64,000 nucleotides of DNA from Citrobacter freundii. GTDB taxonomy: Bacteria > Pseudomonadota > Gammaproteobacteria > Enterobacterales > Enterobacteriaceae. The notes beneath the pieces were generated by a model. The model was not told the DNA's origin, did no database searches, and was given only the letters and a program-made list of their open reading frames with translations. The position numbers and the translations under genes are program-made. Positions within the stretch are counted from its first letter, which is position 1; each line of letters opens with the position of its first letter. Below are positions 38,755 through 48,332 of this stretch, one piece after another. Location: positions 310,001 to 374,000 of the forward strand of contig NZ_JAALBX010000001.1 in assembly GCF_011077955.1 (NCBI RefSeq), given 5' to 3'.

Positions 38755-39377
38755 GCGCCTTCAAGCACGCACTGGCCGCGCGGGATGCGCATATCCGCAC
38801 CCTGCATATTGCGCTGGTCGCGTTATTCCTGCTGGCATCAGGCATGGGATTCGGCTGGTACAGCGCCCCACGCCAGCTCACGGTGTACCTGCCACCGGAT
38901 CTCCGCGCTGCCAGTCAGCGTCCGTGGTGGGAAGTGCCACCCGCCACGGTGTACGCCTTCGCGTTTTCGGTGTTTCAGCAGATCAACCGCTGGCCGACCA
39001 ACGGCGAGGCCGATTATCCCCGTAACCTCAGCGCCTTGAGGGCCTATCTTACCCCCGGCTGCTACAGCCAGATTGACCATGAGTTTCGCCAGCGACTGCA
39101 AAACGGCGAACTACGTGACCGGGTACGTGGCGTGTATGAAATCCCCGGTCGGGGATTCAGCGACAAGCGGGTGCAGATCCTCGACCGCGACAACTGGATT
39201 GTGACGCTGGATCTGACCGTCGATGAGTACTTCCACTCCGAACCCGTCAAGCGGGCGATGGTCCGTTACCCCATCAAAGTACTGCGCTACAACATCGATC
39301 AGCAGAAAAATCCGTGGGGGCTGGCGCTGGACTGCTTCTCCTCGCCGCCGCAGAAGCTGGAGGCGGCTAAACCATGA
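38751..39377 (+). CDS. ICE conjugation protein, TraE/VirB8-like (TIGR03746-like)
   Basis: A 208-aa bitopic protein: cytoplasmic MSAFKHALAARDAHIRT, one membrane helix (LHIALVALFLLASGMGFGWY), and a periplasmic NTF2-like domain (PPATVYAFAFSVFQQINRWPTNGEADYPRNL). VirB8/TraE homologues form the periplasmic arch of the T4SS core. Overlaps both neighbours by 4 nt. Confidence 0.8.
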   Translation: MSAFKHALAARDAHIRTLHIALVALFLLASGMGFGWYSAPRQLTVYLPPDLRAASQRPWWEVPPATVYAFAFSVFQQINRWPTNGEADYPRNLSALRAYLTPGCYSQIDHEFRQRLQNGELRDRVRGVYEIPGRGFSDKRVQILDRDNWIVTLDLTVDEYFHSEPVKRAMVRYPIKVLRYNIDQQKNPWGLALDCFSSPPQKLEAAKP

Positions 39378-40162
39378 ATGTCCGTCCGCTACCGATCCTG
39401 CTGGTTGCCCTGCCCCTGCACGCCGTCGAACTGGTGAAGTGGGAACGCATCCCACTACCAGTGGCGCTGAACATTGGGCAGGAGCGGATCGTGTTTGTCG
39501 ATCGCAATGTCCGGGTGGGCTATCCCGCCGCGCTGGAAGGCAAGCTGCGCATTCAGAGCAGCAACGGCACGCTGTATCTGCTCGCCAGCCAGCCGTTCGC
39601 CGTCACCCGGCTTCAGCTTCAGGACACAGAGAACGGCGAACTGATTTTACTGGACGTCTCAGCCAGCAAGAACGAGCACATCCGGGAGCCGGTGCGTATT
39701 GTCCGCGAAGAGAAAAAGACGACTGACACGAAGCCCGATGCAGTTCCTGAACCCTTACCCTCCACGCCGCTTCCGGTCGCGCTCACCCGCTATGCCGCGC
39801 AGATGCTGTATGCCCCGCTGCGCGTCGTAGAACCTTTGCCGGGCGTTCAGCCTGAAGGCGTGCGGCTGGCAGAAAACATCACCACCCTGCTGCCCGCGCT
39901 GCCGGTCAGCGCCATACCGATCGGAGGCTGGCGGCTCGATCCTTACCATCTGGCGGCGATCCGGCTTCAGAATAAAAGCGCCACCCGACTGGAACTCGAT
40001 CCGCGCCAGCTTCAGGGGCAGTTTTACGCCGCCTCCTTTCAGCATCGCTGGCTGGGGCCTGCGGGCAGCGCCGAAGACACCACAATACTCTATCTCATCA
40101 CCCGCAATCAGCGCCCCGAACAGGCGATCCTGCCGGAGCCTGCGCCGGAGAAGAAGAAATGA
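39374..40162 (+). CDS. ICE conjugation protein, TraK/VirB9-like (TIGR03749-like)
   Basis: A 262-aa exported protein: short signal MNVRPLPILLVALPLHA then VELVKWERIPLPVALNIGQERIVFVDRNVRVGYP, a beta-rich secretin-like N-terminal domain typical for TraK/VirB9, and a C-terminal domain ending FYAASFQHRWLGPAGSAEDTTILYL. It would form the outer-membrane ring with the VirB10-like and VirB7-like proteins that follow. Confidence 0.8.
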   Translation: MNVRPLPILLVALPLHAVELVKWERIPLPVALNIGQERIVFVDRNVRVGYPAALEGKLRIQSSNGTLYLLASQPFAVTRLQLQDTENGELILLDVSASKNEHIREPVRIVREEKKTTDTKPDAVPEPLPSTPLPVALTRYAAQMLYAPLRVVEPLPGVQPEGVRLAENITTLLPALPVSAIPIGGWRLDPYHLAAIRLQNKSATRLELDPRQLQGQFYAASFQHRWLGPAGSAEDTTILYLITRNQRPEQAILPEPAPEKKK

Positions 40163-41496
40163 AGCTCCAGGCCAATATCCTGCTGCGGGTTCTGACGCCG
40201 CTCATCCTGCTGGCGGGCAGCGTCCTGCTGTTTTATGCCTGTCAGGATCGCAAAACCACACCGTCAACATCCTCTGCACCTGCAACGCCCCTCAGCCACG
40301 ACGAGCTGAAAGCGCTGGGGATTGAAGGCGACACGCCCGCCGATACCGTCGCCACGCTGGTCGGCCAGATGAAACTCTGGCGCAAGGAGCTGGAAACGGT
40401 AAAGGCCAGTAACGCCGCACTGGCGCAGGAAAATCAGCGCCTGCGTGAGCGCGAGCAGAATACCGACAGCCGCATCAACGACGCAATTAACCGCCAGCAA
40501 ACCAGCGCCTCGCAGCAGCAAAACGAATTGCTCAGCTCGTTACAGGCACAGATCCGGCAGCTTAAGGGCAACAGAACAACAGACGACTCGCTGGCCGGGC
40601 TGGGCATTGAGGAACCGGAAGCAGCCTCCGGCGAATCAATGCGCTGGATGGCGCCCGCCGATGCCCTGCCAACCGATAAAAACGGTCGTCCTCTGCAACC
40701 TGCGCTGGCCTTTCCTTCCACGATGCAGAACACCGCGCCACAACCAGAAGCACCACCGCCAGCCGCCGTCAAACCGGTCTACACCCTTCCACAGAACAGC
40801 ACATTAATCGGTTCGGTGGCGATGACCGCGTTACTGGGGCGCATTCCGCTTAACGGCAGCGTCACCGACCCTTACCCGTTCAAGGTACTGATTGGCCGCG
40901 ATAACCTCACCGCCAACGGCATCGAACTGCCCGACATTGAAGGCGCGGTGATCTCCGGCAGCGCCACCGGCGACTGGACGCTCTCCTGCGTGCGCGGCAG
41001 CTTAACGTCAATCACCTTTGTCTTTCGCGACGGCACGGTGCGCACGCTACCCGCCGAAGGCGATAAAACCGGAAGCGGCACAGAAGGCAATATCGGCTGG
41101 CTGTCCGACCCCCACGGCCTGCCCTGCATCCCCGGCGAGCGCAAATCCAACGCCGCCGAATATATCGGTTCACAGTTCCTGCTGGCCGGATCGTCCGCCG
41201 CCGCACAGGCACTGGCGAACAACCAGACCACCTCCACCGTGGAGGACGGTTCCATCACTACTGCACTCACGGGCGACAGCGGGCAGTACGTGCTCGGCCA
41301 GGCGCTGGGCGGCGGCCTGAAGGAGAGCGCCGACTGGTTTAAACAACGCTACGGCCAGATGTTCGACGCCATTTACGTGCCTCCCGGCCAGGCCGTCGCC
41401 ATCCATATCACCCGCCAGCTCGCCATCGACTACGAGCCTGATGGACGGCGGGTGAACTACCGCACTGCGGGCGAACGCACTGGAGACCTGGACTGA
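40159..41496 (+). CDS. ICE conjugation protein, TraB/VirB10-like (TIGR03752-like)
   Basis: A 445-aa protein with an N-terminal membrane helix (LTPLILLAGSVLLFYAC), a coiled coil (LWRKELETVKASNAALAQENQRLRE, about residues 72-125), a Pro-rich linker, and a C-terminal beta-barrel domain beginning VAMTALLGRIPLNGSV and ending VAIHITRQLAIDYEPDG. This is the VirB10/TraB architecture that links inner and outer membranes. Confidence 0.83.
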   Translation: MKLQANILLRVLTPLILLAGSVLLFYACQDRKTTPSTSSAPATPLSHDELKALGIEGDTPADTVATLVGQMKLWRKELETVKASNAALAQENQRLREREQNTDSRINDAINRQQTSASQQQNELLSSLQAQIRQLKGNRTTDDSLAGLGIEEPEAASGESMRWMAPADALPTDKNGRPLQPALAFPSTMQNTAPQPEAPPPAAVKPVYTLPQNSTLIGSVAMTALLGRIPLNGSVTDPYPFKVLIGRDNLTANGIELPDIEGAVISGSATGDWTLSCVRGSLTSITFVFRDGTVRTLPAEGDKTGSGTEGNIGWLSDPHGLPCIPGERKSNAAEYIGSQFLLAGSSAAAQALANNQTTSTVEDGSITTALTGDSGQYVLGQALGGGLKESADWFKQRYGQMFDAIYVPPGQAVAIHITRQLAIDYEPDGRRVNYRTAGERTGDLD

Positions 41497-41885
41497 TGCG
41501 TATCCTGATTTTGCTGTTATCGCTGCTGCTGACCGCCTGTAGCACCGACCAGAAAACACTGCTGCCGGTGGATGAAAACACCACCATGCTGAACATCTGG
41601 GGCCGACAGAATAACGATGCGCAGGCGCTGTACGACGCGCGGTCGGTACTGCGTCGCCCGCTGGATGACGCAACGCTGACCGCACAACAGCAACAGGCCA
41701 CACGCAGTGATGAAAATGCTGATAAGGCGCTGTTCCGGCGACTGCCGAATCCGGATCTGGAGATGTATATTTTTCCCCATCTGGCGGGCAGCGAAGGCGT
41801 CCCGGTGCCGGGATACACCACCGTCTTCCCCTTCTACAACCGGGTGCAGTACGCCCTGCCCGGCGAGCGGACCGATCCGCTGTGA
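41496..41885 (+). CDS. ICE conjugation lipoprotein, VirB7/TraV-like (TIGR03751-like)
   Basis: A 129-aa lipoprotein with signal MRILILLLSLLLTAC and lipobox LTAC. The mature part contains YIFPHLAGSEGVPVPGYTTVFPFYNRVQYALPGE, characteristic of this ICE group. It would stabilise the outer-membrane ring. The stop overlaps the next start. Confidence 0.8.
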   Translation: MRILILLLSLLLTACSTDQKTLLPVDENTTMLNIWGRQNNDAQALYDARSVLRRPLDDATLTAQQQQATRSDENADKALFRRLPNPDLEMYIFPHLAGSEGVPVPGYTTVFPFYNRVQYALPGERTDPL

Positions 41886-44539
41886 TAATGCGCAGTGGCA
41901 CGCTGACCGAACGAACGGTGGACAACCTGTACCAGAAAGGTACGTCGTTCGTCGATTTTCTGCCGTGGGTGGAGTACCAGCCGGAAAGCAAAACACTGCT
42001 GCTGGATGACGGGCGCTCGGTCGGTGCGGTGTACGACATCACGCCGTTTGGCACCGAAGGCCGCTCTCCGGCAAGGCTGGAAGAACTGCGCGATATCCTA
42101 AAGGACGCGCTCCAGGACAGCTTCACGGAATACGACCGTCATCCGTGGTTGGTACAGTTTTACTGCCAGGATGAGGACGACACCACAAGCTGGCTGGCCG
42201 CGCTGAATGACTACGCCGTACCGGAAGCACGGAACTCTGATTTTACTCGCGCCTGGCTGAATGAGATGGAACGCCACCTGCACGCGGTATCCCGCCCGGA
42301 AGGCTACTTCATGGATGATGCCGTCAGCCATACCCGCTGGCGTGCTCAGCAGCGCCATACACGAATGGTGGTCTACCGCTGGCTACCCAATAAATCCCGC
42401 GATCCGCTGGAAGACTCCCCGGAAGAAGCGCTGAACACCGTCTGTGAACGGATGGTCTCTGCACTGGCGGGCGCAGGTATTCACGCCCGCAGGCTGGAAT
42501 GTGAAGCCATTCGCCACTGGCTGCTGCGCTGGTTTAGTCCCGCCCCGCAGATGGCCGACTCACCCCGGCAGTTCTGGCAACAGATGGCGCAGCAGGATGA
42601 CACGCCGGAGCTGCACGACTTTGCCGAGAGCCTGCTGTGCAGTGAACCACGATCGCTGGCCGCGCAAGGGGCGTGGCTGTTTGACCAGCGTCCGCATAAG
42701 GTCATAGTGCTGGACAGGCTGCGTAAACCGCCCACCGTCGGCCATATGACCGGAGAGTCCGCTCGCGGCGACGGCATTAACGCGCTGTTCGACCTGCTGC
42801 CGGAAGGGGTGATTATGGCGCTGACCATCGTCGTTTGGCCGCAGGATCGGCTGGAGGAACATTTAAGTCGTCTCAGCGACCGCGCCATCGGCGAGAACGT
42901 CGAATCGGAGTACACCAAAAAAGATTGTCAGGAGGTACGCCACTGGCTGAAGGACGGCCACAAACTCTACCGCAGCGCGCTGGCGTTTTATCTTTCCGCC
43001 CTGGATAACGGCGAACTGACCCGGCGCGTGCGCAGCCTGAACAGCCTGCTGCTGAATGCGGGTATGATTCCGGTACAGGAGAATGACGAACTCGCCCCGC
43101 TCAGTTCGTGGCTGCGCTGGCTACCGATGTGCTTCGACCCGGCGCGGGACAATCGCCAGCTCTATACCCGCTTCAGCTTCGTGCAACACCTGGCTAACCT
43201 GCTGCCGCTGTTTGGCCGAGAGAGCGGCACCGAGCATCCGGGCGTCAGCTATTTTAACCGGGGCGGAGGGATGCTGTGCTGGGACCCGCTTAACCGCGAG
43301 GACCGCGCCCAGAACGGGCATCTGCTGCTGCTCGGCCCGACCGGCGCAGGCAAATCCGCCACCCTGAACGCCAAAATCGCGCAACTGATGGCGCTGCACC
43401 GACCGCGCCTGTTTATCGTCGAAGCGGGCAACTCGTTCGGACTGATGGCCGATTACGCCCGCGAACATGGCCTGACGGTGAATAAAATCAGCCTGAAACC
43501 CGGCTCCGGCATCACGCTACCGCTGTTTGCTGATGCGTGGAAACTGGCGGAAAGCGGTGTGCCTTCAGCAGAACCAGATGATGACGATCCCGGGGATACC
43601 GACAACGAGCAGCGCGATCTGCTGGGGGAGATGGAGATCACGGCCCGACTAATGATCACCGGCGGCGAACTAAAAGAAGATGCCCGTCTCACACGCTCTG
43701 ACCGGGCATTAATTCGCGAAGCGATTCTGCATGCCGCCCGGCTCACCGCCCGCGAAAAAAGACAGACACTGACGCAGGATATCCGCGACGCGCTGTTTGC
43801 GCTGGCACAGGATGCAGCACTACCGGAATCCCGCCGTAACCGGCTGTGGGAGATGGGCGAAGCGATGAATATGTTCTGCTCCGGGTTTGAGGGCGAACTG
43901 TTTAACCGTGAAGGTGAGGCGTGGCCGGAAGCAGATATCACCCTAGTGGATCTGGCAATGTTTGCCCGCGAAGGCTACGAAGCACAACTGGCGATCGCCT
44001 ATATCTCGCTGATTAACCATATCAACAACCTCGGCGAACGTGACCAGCATCTGGCCCGGCCCATCGTCAATATTACCGACGAAGCGCATATCATCACCGT
44101 CAACCCGCTGCTGGCGCGGTTTCTGACAAAGGGTTCGAAGATGTGGCGCAAACTGGGGATCTGGCTGTGGCTGGCGACGCAGAACCTGAGCGACTTTCCG
44201 GACGATGCGAAAAAACTACTCAATATGATTGAGTGGTGGGAGCTACTGGTGATGCCGCCCGAGGAAGTAGAACAGGTCAGCCGCTTTAAATCTTTGACCC
44301 TGGAACAGCGCCAGCTTCTACTCAGCGCGACTAAAGCGCCGGGAAAATATACCGAAGGCGTGGTGCTTTCGCCACGCGTGGAAGCACTGTTCCGCGTGGT
44401 CTCCCCTGCCCTGTGGCTGGCGCTGGGGATGACAGAGAAGCACGAGAAGGCAGAGCGAATGCGGATTATGAGAGAGTTTGGGTGTAGTGAACTGGAGGCA
44501 GCGATGAGAACAGCAGAGAGATCCTATATTCTTTGTTGA
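41882..44539 (+). CDS. ICE conjugative transfer ATPase TraC/VirB4-like (TIGR03744-like), 3' end probably truncated
   Basis: An 885-aa ATPase powering pilus assembly and DNA transfer. Walker A LLLGPTGAGKSATLN is near residue 485; Walker B IVNITDEAHIITVNP near 725. Either GTG 41882 (overlapping the previous stop) or ATG 41888 may start it. The family typically runs longer after EKAERMRIMREFGCSELEAAM; here the sequence turns to RTAERSYILC and stops exactly where base composition falls from GC-rich to strongly AT-rich. The 3' end is thus probably cut by the adjacent insertion. Confidence 0.83.
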   Translation: MIMRSGTLTERTVDNLYQKGTSFVDFLPWVEYQPESKTLLLDDGRSVGAVYDITPFGTEGRSPARLEELRDILKDALQDSFTEYDRHPWLVQFYCQDEDDTTSWLAALNDYAVPEARNSDFTRAWLNEMERHLHAVSRPEGYFMDDAVSHTRWRAQQRHTRMVVYRWLPNKSRDPLEDSPEEALNTVCERMVSALAGAGIHARRLECEAIRHWLLRWFSPAPQMADSPRQFWQQMAQQDDTPELHDFAESLLCSEPRSLAAQGAWLFDQRPHKVIVLDRLRKPPTVGHMTGESARGDGINALFDLLPEGVIMALTIVVWPQDRLEEHLSRLSDRAIGENVESEYTKKDCQEVRHWLKDGHKLYRSALAFYLSALDNGELTRRVRSLNSLLLNAGMIPVQENDELAPLSSWLRWLPMCFDPARDNRQLYTRFSFVQHLANLLPLFGRESGTEHPGVSYFNRGGGMLCWDPLNREDRAQNGHLLLLGPTGAGKSATLNAKIAQLMALHRPRLFIVEAGNSFGLMADYAREHGLTVNKISLKPGSGITLPLFADAWKLAESGVPSAEPDDDDPGDTDNEQRDLLGEMEITARLMITGGELKEDARLTRSDRALIREAILHAARLTAREKRQTLTQDIRDALFALAQDAALPESRRNRLWEMGEAMNMFCSGFEGELFNREGEAWPEADITLVDLAMFAREGYEAQLAIAYISLINHINNLGERDQHLARPIVNITDEAHIITVNPLLARFLTKGSKMWRKLGIWLWLATQNLSDFPDDAKKLLNMIEWWELLVMPPEEVEQVSRFKSLTLEQRQLLLSATKAPGKYTEGVVLSPRVEALFRVVSPALWLALGMTEKHEKAERMRIMREFGCSELEAAMRTAERSYILC

Positions 44540-44834
44540 AATTTATAATTAAATTCTAAACATAATATCTCTGATTTAACCTCTAATAGTTCGCTATTTT
44601 TCTTAAAAATACATTAATTTGTAATATATCACTCCCCATATCATCTAAATCGGACTGCGGTTTTATACTCCATAGAAAACCACAGATACTTTTTAGAACA
44701 AAAAAACATCTACATCAACAAGTAATTAATTGTAAAGCAGAAAAAAAAGGAGTAAAATTCTAATTATAAAATAAAAATCATTTTCTCAGTAAGAATTGAG
44801 AGCAAGTTATTGAAAGGAGTAAAATATTAAAATT
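44540..44834. other. AT-rich junction and promoter region
   Basis: About 295 bp of very AT-rich sequence between the truncated traC and the HEPN gene. No ORF is supported. It marks the right breakpoint of the ICE fragment and presumably carries the promoter of the next gene. Confidence 0.5.
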
Positions 44835-45719
44835 TTGCCGACCACTGAAGAGCTTAAATCAAGCTTTAGAGATTTTGCCGATTTTACATTTGAACTTATA
44901 TCTGGGATTGATAAAAACCCTAAAAACCTCAAATTCGCGGCAGTAAATTCACAAATAGCACTTGAACTTTTTTTGAAATATTTCTATTCAAAAACAAATT
45001 GCCTAGATCAAATACTCAAAAAGAAAAAGGGAGTGGTGGCAAATGACTTTAATGACTTTTCGCAAATCCTTAGTCATTTTTATTCAACAAATTCATGGAG
45101 TTACGGAGAAAAAAAAGAGCTAGCAAAACTTCTAGATATCCGTAATTCTATTGTTCATAGAGGACAAGATTTTACATATGAAAAAAATATTGCTGAGAGT
45201 ATAGTTAGAACCTTGTTTTTCATTCATGCAACGGCCTGGACGCACTTCGAAGAAGTGTTATTTTTTAACAATTATATTCCTCATAAAATTGGGGAAAGTA
45301 AATTATGGAGGAGTGGAGCAGAAAGTTTTGCTTGTGATATAGCTGGTATTTATAATGCAGACGTTCATATCTGTTTGGGTTGCAAAGCTTACGCAGCCAT
45401 CAGCGCAGAAATAATGGTATTAGATGAATCAAATCACGAAGAAGACCTGATATGTTTGAACTGTTTCTCAAGCATTGATCTCTCAGATCAAGCCAGATTA
45501 CTCGAGTGTTATGAGTGTTTTGAAAAGTCTTATTATATCGATGCATTAAATGAACAAAGTGATCAACTTTATATTGGCAAATGCATAGAATGTGATACAA
45601 ATACGCCCGTGAGAAAATGTAAAAACTGCGGAGAATATTATCATCCTTCTGAAAAAGATGAGGTGCATAAAAACAATTTATATTTTTGCTCACAAATCTG
45701 TTTGGATTGTTACATTTAA
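44835..45719 (+). CDS. HEPN-like, multi-zinc-ribbon protein (candidate defence RNase)
   Basis: A 294-aa protein in AT-rich DNA. The N-terminal all-helical half has the HEPN-type motif R-x4-H (RNSIVH, R103 to H108), the catalytic signature of HEPN ribonucleases. The C-terminal half has six cysteine knuckles: C180/C183, C207/C210, C225/C228, C250/C253, C262/C265 and C285/C289/C292, forming probably three zinc ribbons. There is no in-frame ATG nearby: TTG 44835 is 15 nt from AAGGAG, whereas an ATT at 44826 has ideal spacing (6 nt) and would add MKI. Function unknown; HEPN plus a nucleic-acid-binding zinc module suits RNA-targeting immunity. Confidence 0.65.
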   Translation: MPTTEELKSSFRDFADFTFELISGIDKNPKNLKFAAVNSQIALELFLKYFYSKTNCLDQILKKKKGVVANDFNDFSQILSHFYSTNSWSYGEKKELAKLLDIRNSIVHRGQDFTYEKNIAESIVRTLFFIHATAWTHFEEVLFFNNYIPHKIGESKLWRSGAESFACDIAGIYNADVHICLGCKAYAAISAEIMVLDESNHEEDLICLNCFSSIDLSDQARLLECYECFEKSYYIDALNEQSDQLYIGKCIECDTNTPVRKCKNCGEYYHPSEKDEVHKNNLYFCSQICLDCYI

Positions 45720-45778
45720 CCTATTCATCGAGAAAAAATCTAAATGGTTAAACTATAAAAAATATTCAACCAGTTAAA

Positions 45779-47257
45779 TCACTTCGCTGATAACAGATAT
45801 AACACTATTGCAGGTAATTTCCAAGTCGCAACAGCTAATACAGTATAGATAGAAGCCATAACTAAGAGAGCCCAATATAAAGTATGTCGTCTTTTAGTTA
45901 TTGGTTCAAGAAATGATTCCTGATTCTCTTCTCTTGAAGTATATCTTTGTAATACTCTCAACCACTTCCTACTTTCAATCGTGGTCAGAGATGCATCGCG
46001 CCAATGAACTGTCAGTTGTAAAATGAATGACAACGTCAAATATCCCGCAAGAAATTTTACCAAAAGAGATAATTCATGGCTTTTTAAAAGCTCATCAAGG
46101 TTGGCTTTGTCGAATTTTCCTAAAAAGGAGTAACCAACAAAGGCAAAAACACCTAATATATCTCTAGTTACATTGCCAACAATATCACGAACTTTTGATG
46201 CATACATATCAGCTTGAGAACGCATATCTTTGAGTAATTCGCGCATCTCTTTGTGGTAAGCATCTTTTCTATCTAAAATTACAAATGCATAACTATCCTG
46301 TGATTGTTGTAATGATACCTCCAAGTTTTTTAATATTTCTTCAAAAAAATTTTTATTTTGAAGCATATCTAAAGACAAACGATCCATAACCAATTGCTGC
46401 CTAGTTTCACTCCTCTCAGAATAGATCCAGAGTATGGTCTTGATCAGTTGCTTTTGAAGTTGTTCTAGAGCAAAATTACAATCATCATCTAAATAACCAA
46501 TAAAAGATTTTGTCCCTTTAAATGTTACAGAATATCTTCCCTGACTTTTCTTTAGCTCATAGCAAATACAAGAAATGAGGCTTTTGACAGCTAAAAGCAT
46601 AAAGCTCTTAGCTAAAGGCGATGTATTATCCCCCCACGAAATTATAAAAGTTTCAGGCCGAATTACTAACATCTCATTAGAGTTCACCCGTACAATATTA
46701 TTTATCTCGTCCCGTTTAGGTAAGTTACAGCCCCCAATATTATTGACTGTCAACGTTTTTGTTCCGACTGGTAAAACAGAAATAATATTTCCACCAAACG
46801 AAACATTGCAATTATACATCCATATTATAGTTTTCCTATCGAAGGAAGGTGACATATTGCTCAGTGTTGCAGAAAAAGGATCGATTGTATTAACCCATTC
46901 AAGAGCTGCCGCTTCAGAAAAATACAATATATTATCCTGCGTATTGGCAAATTCAATTCCAGTTATTAACTTGGCTACTATTGAATCTTTACTGAGAATT
47001 ATGCTCCATTCGCAATTATTACGAAGAATATAATCACTTAGTTCATCAGCCTCATCCAAGTTAGAATTATCGACTCTAAATGTTGGTGCAGGTATATCCA
47101 AAATAGAACAAAGTTGCTCAATTTCTAGACATGCTGTCACTATGCCATCAGACATACCTGTTCCGGTCATCGTTATTCGATAACATTCTTCTACAGTATG
47201 GCTCGCTAAGGTTCTGATCACTTCAACCTTAGCAAGTAATGTCAGCACAGTGTCCAT
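45779..47257 (-). CDS. Membrane protein paired with the nucleoid-associated protein gene, unknown family
   Basis: A 492-aa protein. The first 370 residues are soluble and mixed alpha/beta, with a helical region (LDRKDAYHKEMRELLKDMRSQADMYASKVRD) that may form a coiled coil. The last 120 residues hold three or four membrane helices: ILGVFAFVGYSFLG, LSLLVKFLAGYLTLSFILQL, and TLYWALLVMASIYTVLAVA with a following WKLPAIVLYLL. I recognise no family. The ATG lies 4 nt after the upstream stop, so translation is coupled to the nucleoid-associated gene and the two proteins probably act together. Confidence 0.65.
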   Translation of the reverse strand: MDTVLTLLAKVEVIRTLASHTVEECYRITMTGTGMSDGIVTACLEIEQLCSILDIPAPTFRVDNSNLDEADELSDYILRNNCEWSIILSKDSIVAKLITGIEFANTQDNILYFSEAAALEWVNTIDPFSATLSNMSPSFDRKTIIWMYNCNVSFGGNIISVLPVGTKTLTVNNIGGCNLPKRDEINNIVRVNSNEMLVIRPETFIISWGDNTSPLAKSFMLLAVKSLISCICYELKKSQGRYSVTFKGTKSFIGYLDDDCNFALEQLQKQLIKTILWIYSERSETRQQLVMDRLSLDMLQNKNFFEEILKNLEVSLQQSQDSYAFVILDRKDAYHKEMRELLKDMRSQADMYASKVRDIVGNVTRDILGVFAFVGYSFLGKFDKANLDELLKSHELSLLVKFLAGYLTLSFILQLTVHWRDASLTTIESRKWLRVLQRYTSREENQESFLEPITKRRHTLYWALLVMASIYTVLAVATWKLPAIVLYLLSAK

Positions 47258-47261
47258 TGTC

Positions 47262-48332
47262 CTAAACCTTAATGTTCACTTTATTGGTTTCAATTGTAAT
47301 GATTTCTTTGCCATCCGGTAGTGTTTTTCGTGTTATGCCCGCAGCTTTTTGATCCCCTTGATACGTTATCACAACGCCCTCAGCTGTCTCATAAACAGTT
47401 TTACGATCTCTTTTACTGATCGAACTTGGAACAACCTTGAAAGTGGTACCAGCTATACCATCATTTGCTAGCTTATTGTACAGTTCATCATGTAACTCTT
47501 GTCTTTTGAGGGGATCTGAGTGTCTCACTACCGCACTAATAAATTTCTCAGTATCAAATTCTTCTGTAGCCTCAAAGAAGCTTAGAGAACGCCCAATTAG
47601 GGTCGTAGCATCCTCCCCTTCTGGCAATCTTGCTGAGTCTATCTGCCTGGCCCATGTCCTAACTGCTTTATGAGCCTCTTGAGTCATGACAGAAGCTGTC
47701 TTACGAGCTTGGACACCGAGAAAATTCTTAAAATAATCTGTTAACTCTGTGTCAACACGATCATAAGCCAAAACATCCCAGACATGGGTTTCTGATAAAT
47801 CAATTAACGCACTTTTCTGAACTGCTCTCTTACTTTCACTTAGAGCATTAGGCACCTGATTCAAAACGGCCTTTTTGATACCATCCTCTTCTTTGTAACT
47901 ATATGATAATGTGTTAGTTTTATCTAACTTAACTAAAAAAAGAAGGGACTTATACTCATTTGGGCTACTTAGGTAACTGACCTTTGATACTACGAACAAT
48001 CCTTCCGCAGCGGACCCAACATGTAACTTTGAAAAACTTTTAGTTATTACTTTTGATGTTTGGTTAAAAGTCTCATCACCAGCAGTATAAGCGGTACACT
48101 TAGCCTGAAGACTGTCTACTTCACCTTCTTTAAAAACGTATTGAGTACCTTTCGCGCAATCTTTAAGCCTATCAAGGAAGAACTTTTTCTGTGCCGGAGT
48201 AAGTGCAACTGAATCTAAAAAGATAGTTTTTTCTTCATCTCCTTCTGTGTTGATGATGTGAAAGATAAACTCCTCTATCTCAAGAGATTCAATTTGACCT
48301 TTACTGAGCACCGAATTTATCGACTTAGCCAT
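47262..48332 (-). CDS. 37-kDa nucleoid-associated protein family (NdpA/YejK-like)
   Basis: A 356-aa protein of the 37-kDa nucleoid-associated family: IESLEIEEFIFHIINTEGDEEKTIF, LTPAQKKFFLDRLKDCAKG, VGSAAEGLFVVSKVSYLSSPNEYKSLLFLVKLD, and VWDVLAYDRVDTELTDYFKNFLGVQARKTA. Core YejK binds the nucleoid and its role is unclear. This divergent copy sits in an AT-rich island and is followed by a membrane protein with which it forms a tight two-gene unit. The start ATG 48332 has only a weak Shine-Dalgarno. Confidence 0.72.
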   Translation of the reverse strand: MAKSINSVLSKGQIESLEIEEFIFHIINTEGDEEKTIFLDSVALTPAQKKFFLDRLKDCAKGTQYVFKEGEVDSLQAKCTAYTAGDETFNQTSKVITKSFSKLHVGSAAEGLFVVSKVSYLSSPNEYKSLLFLVKLDKTNTLSYSYKEEDGIKKAVLNQVPNALSESKRAVQKSALIDLSETHVWDVLAYDRVDTELTDYFKNFLGVQARKTASVMTQEAHKAVRTWARQIDSARLPEGEDATTLIGRSLSFFEATEEFDTEKFISAVVRHSDPLKRQELHDELYNKLANDGIAGTTFKVVPSSISKRDRKTVYETAEGVVITYQGDQKAAGITRKTLPDGKEIITIETNKVNIKV

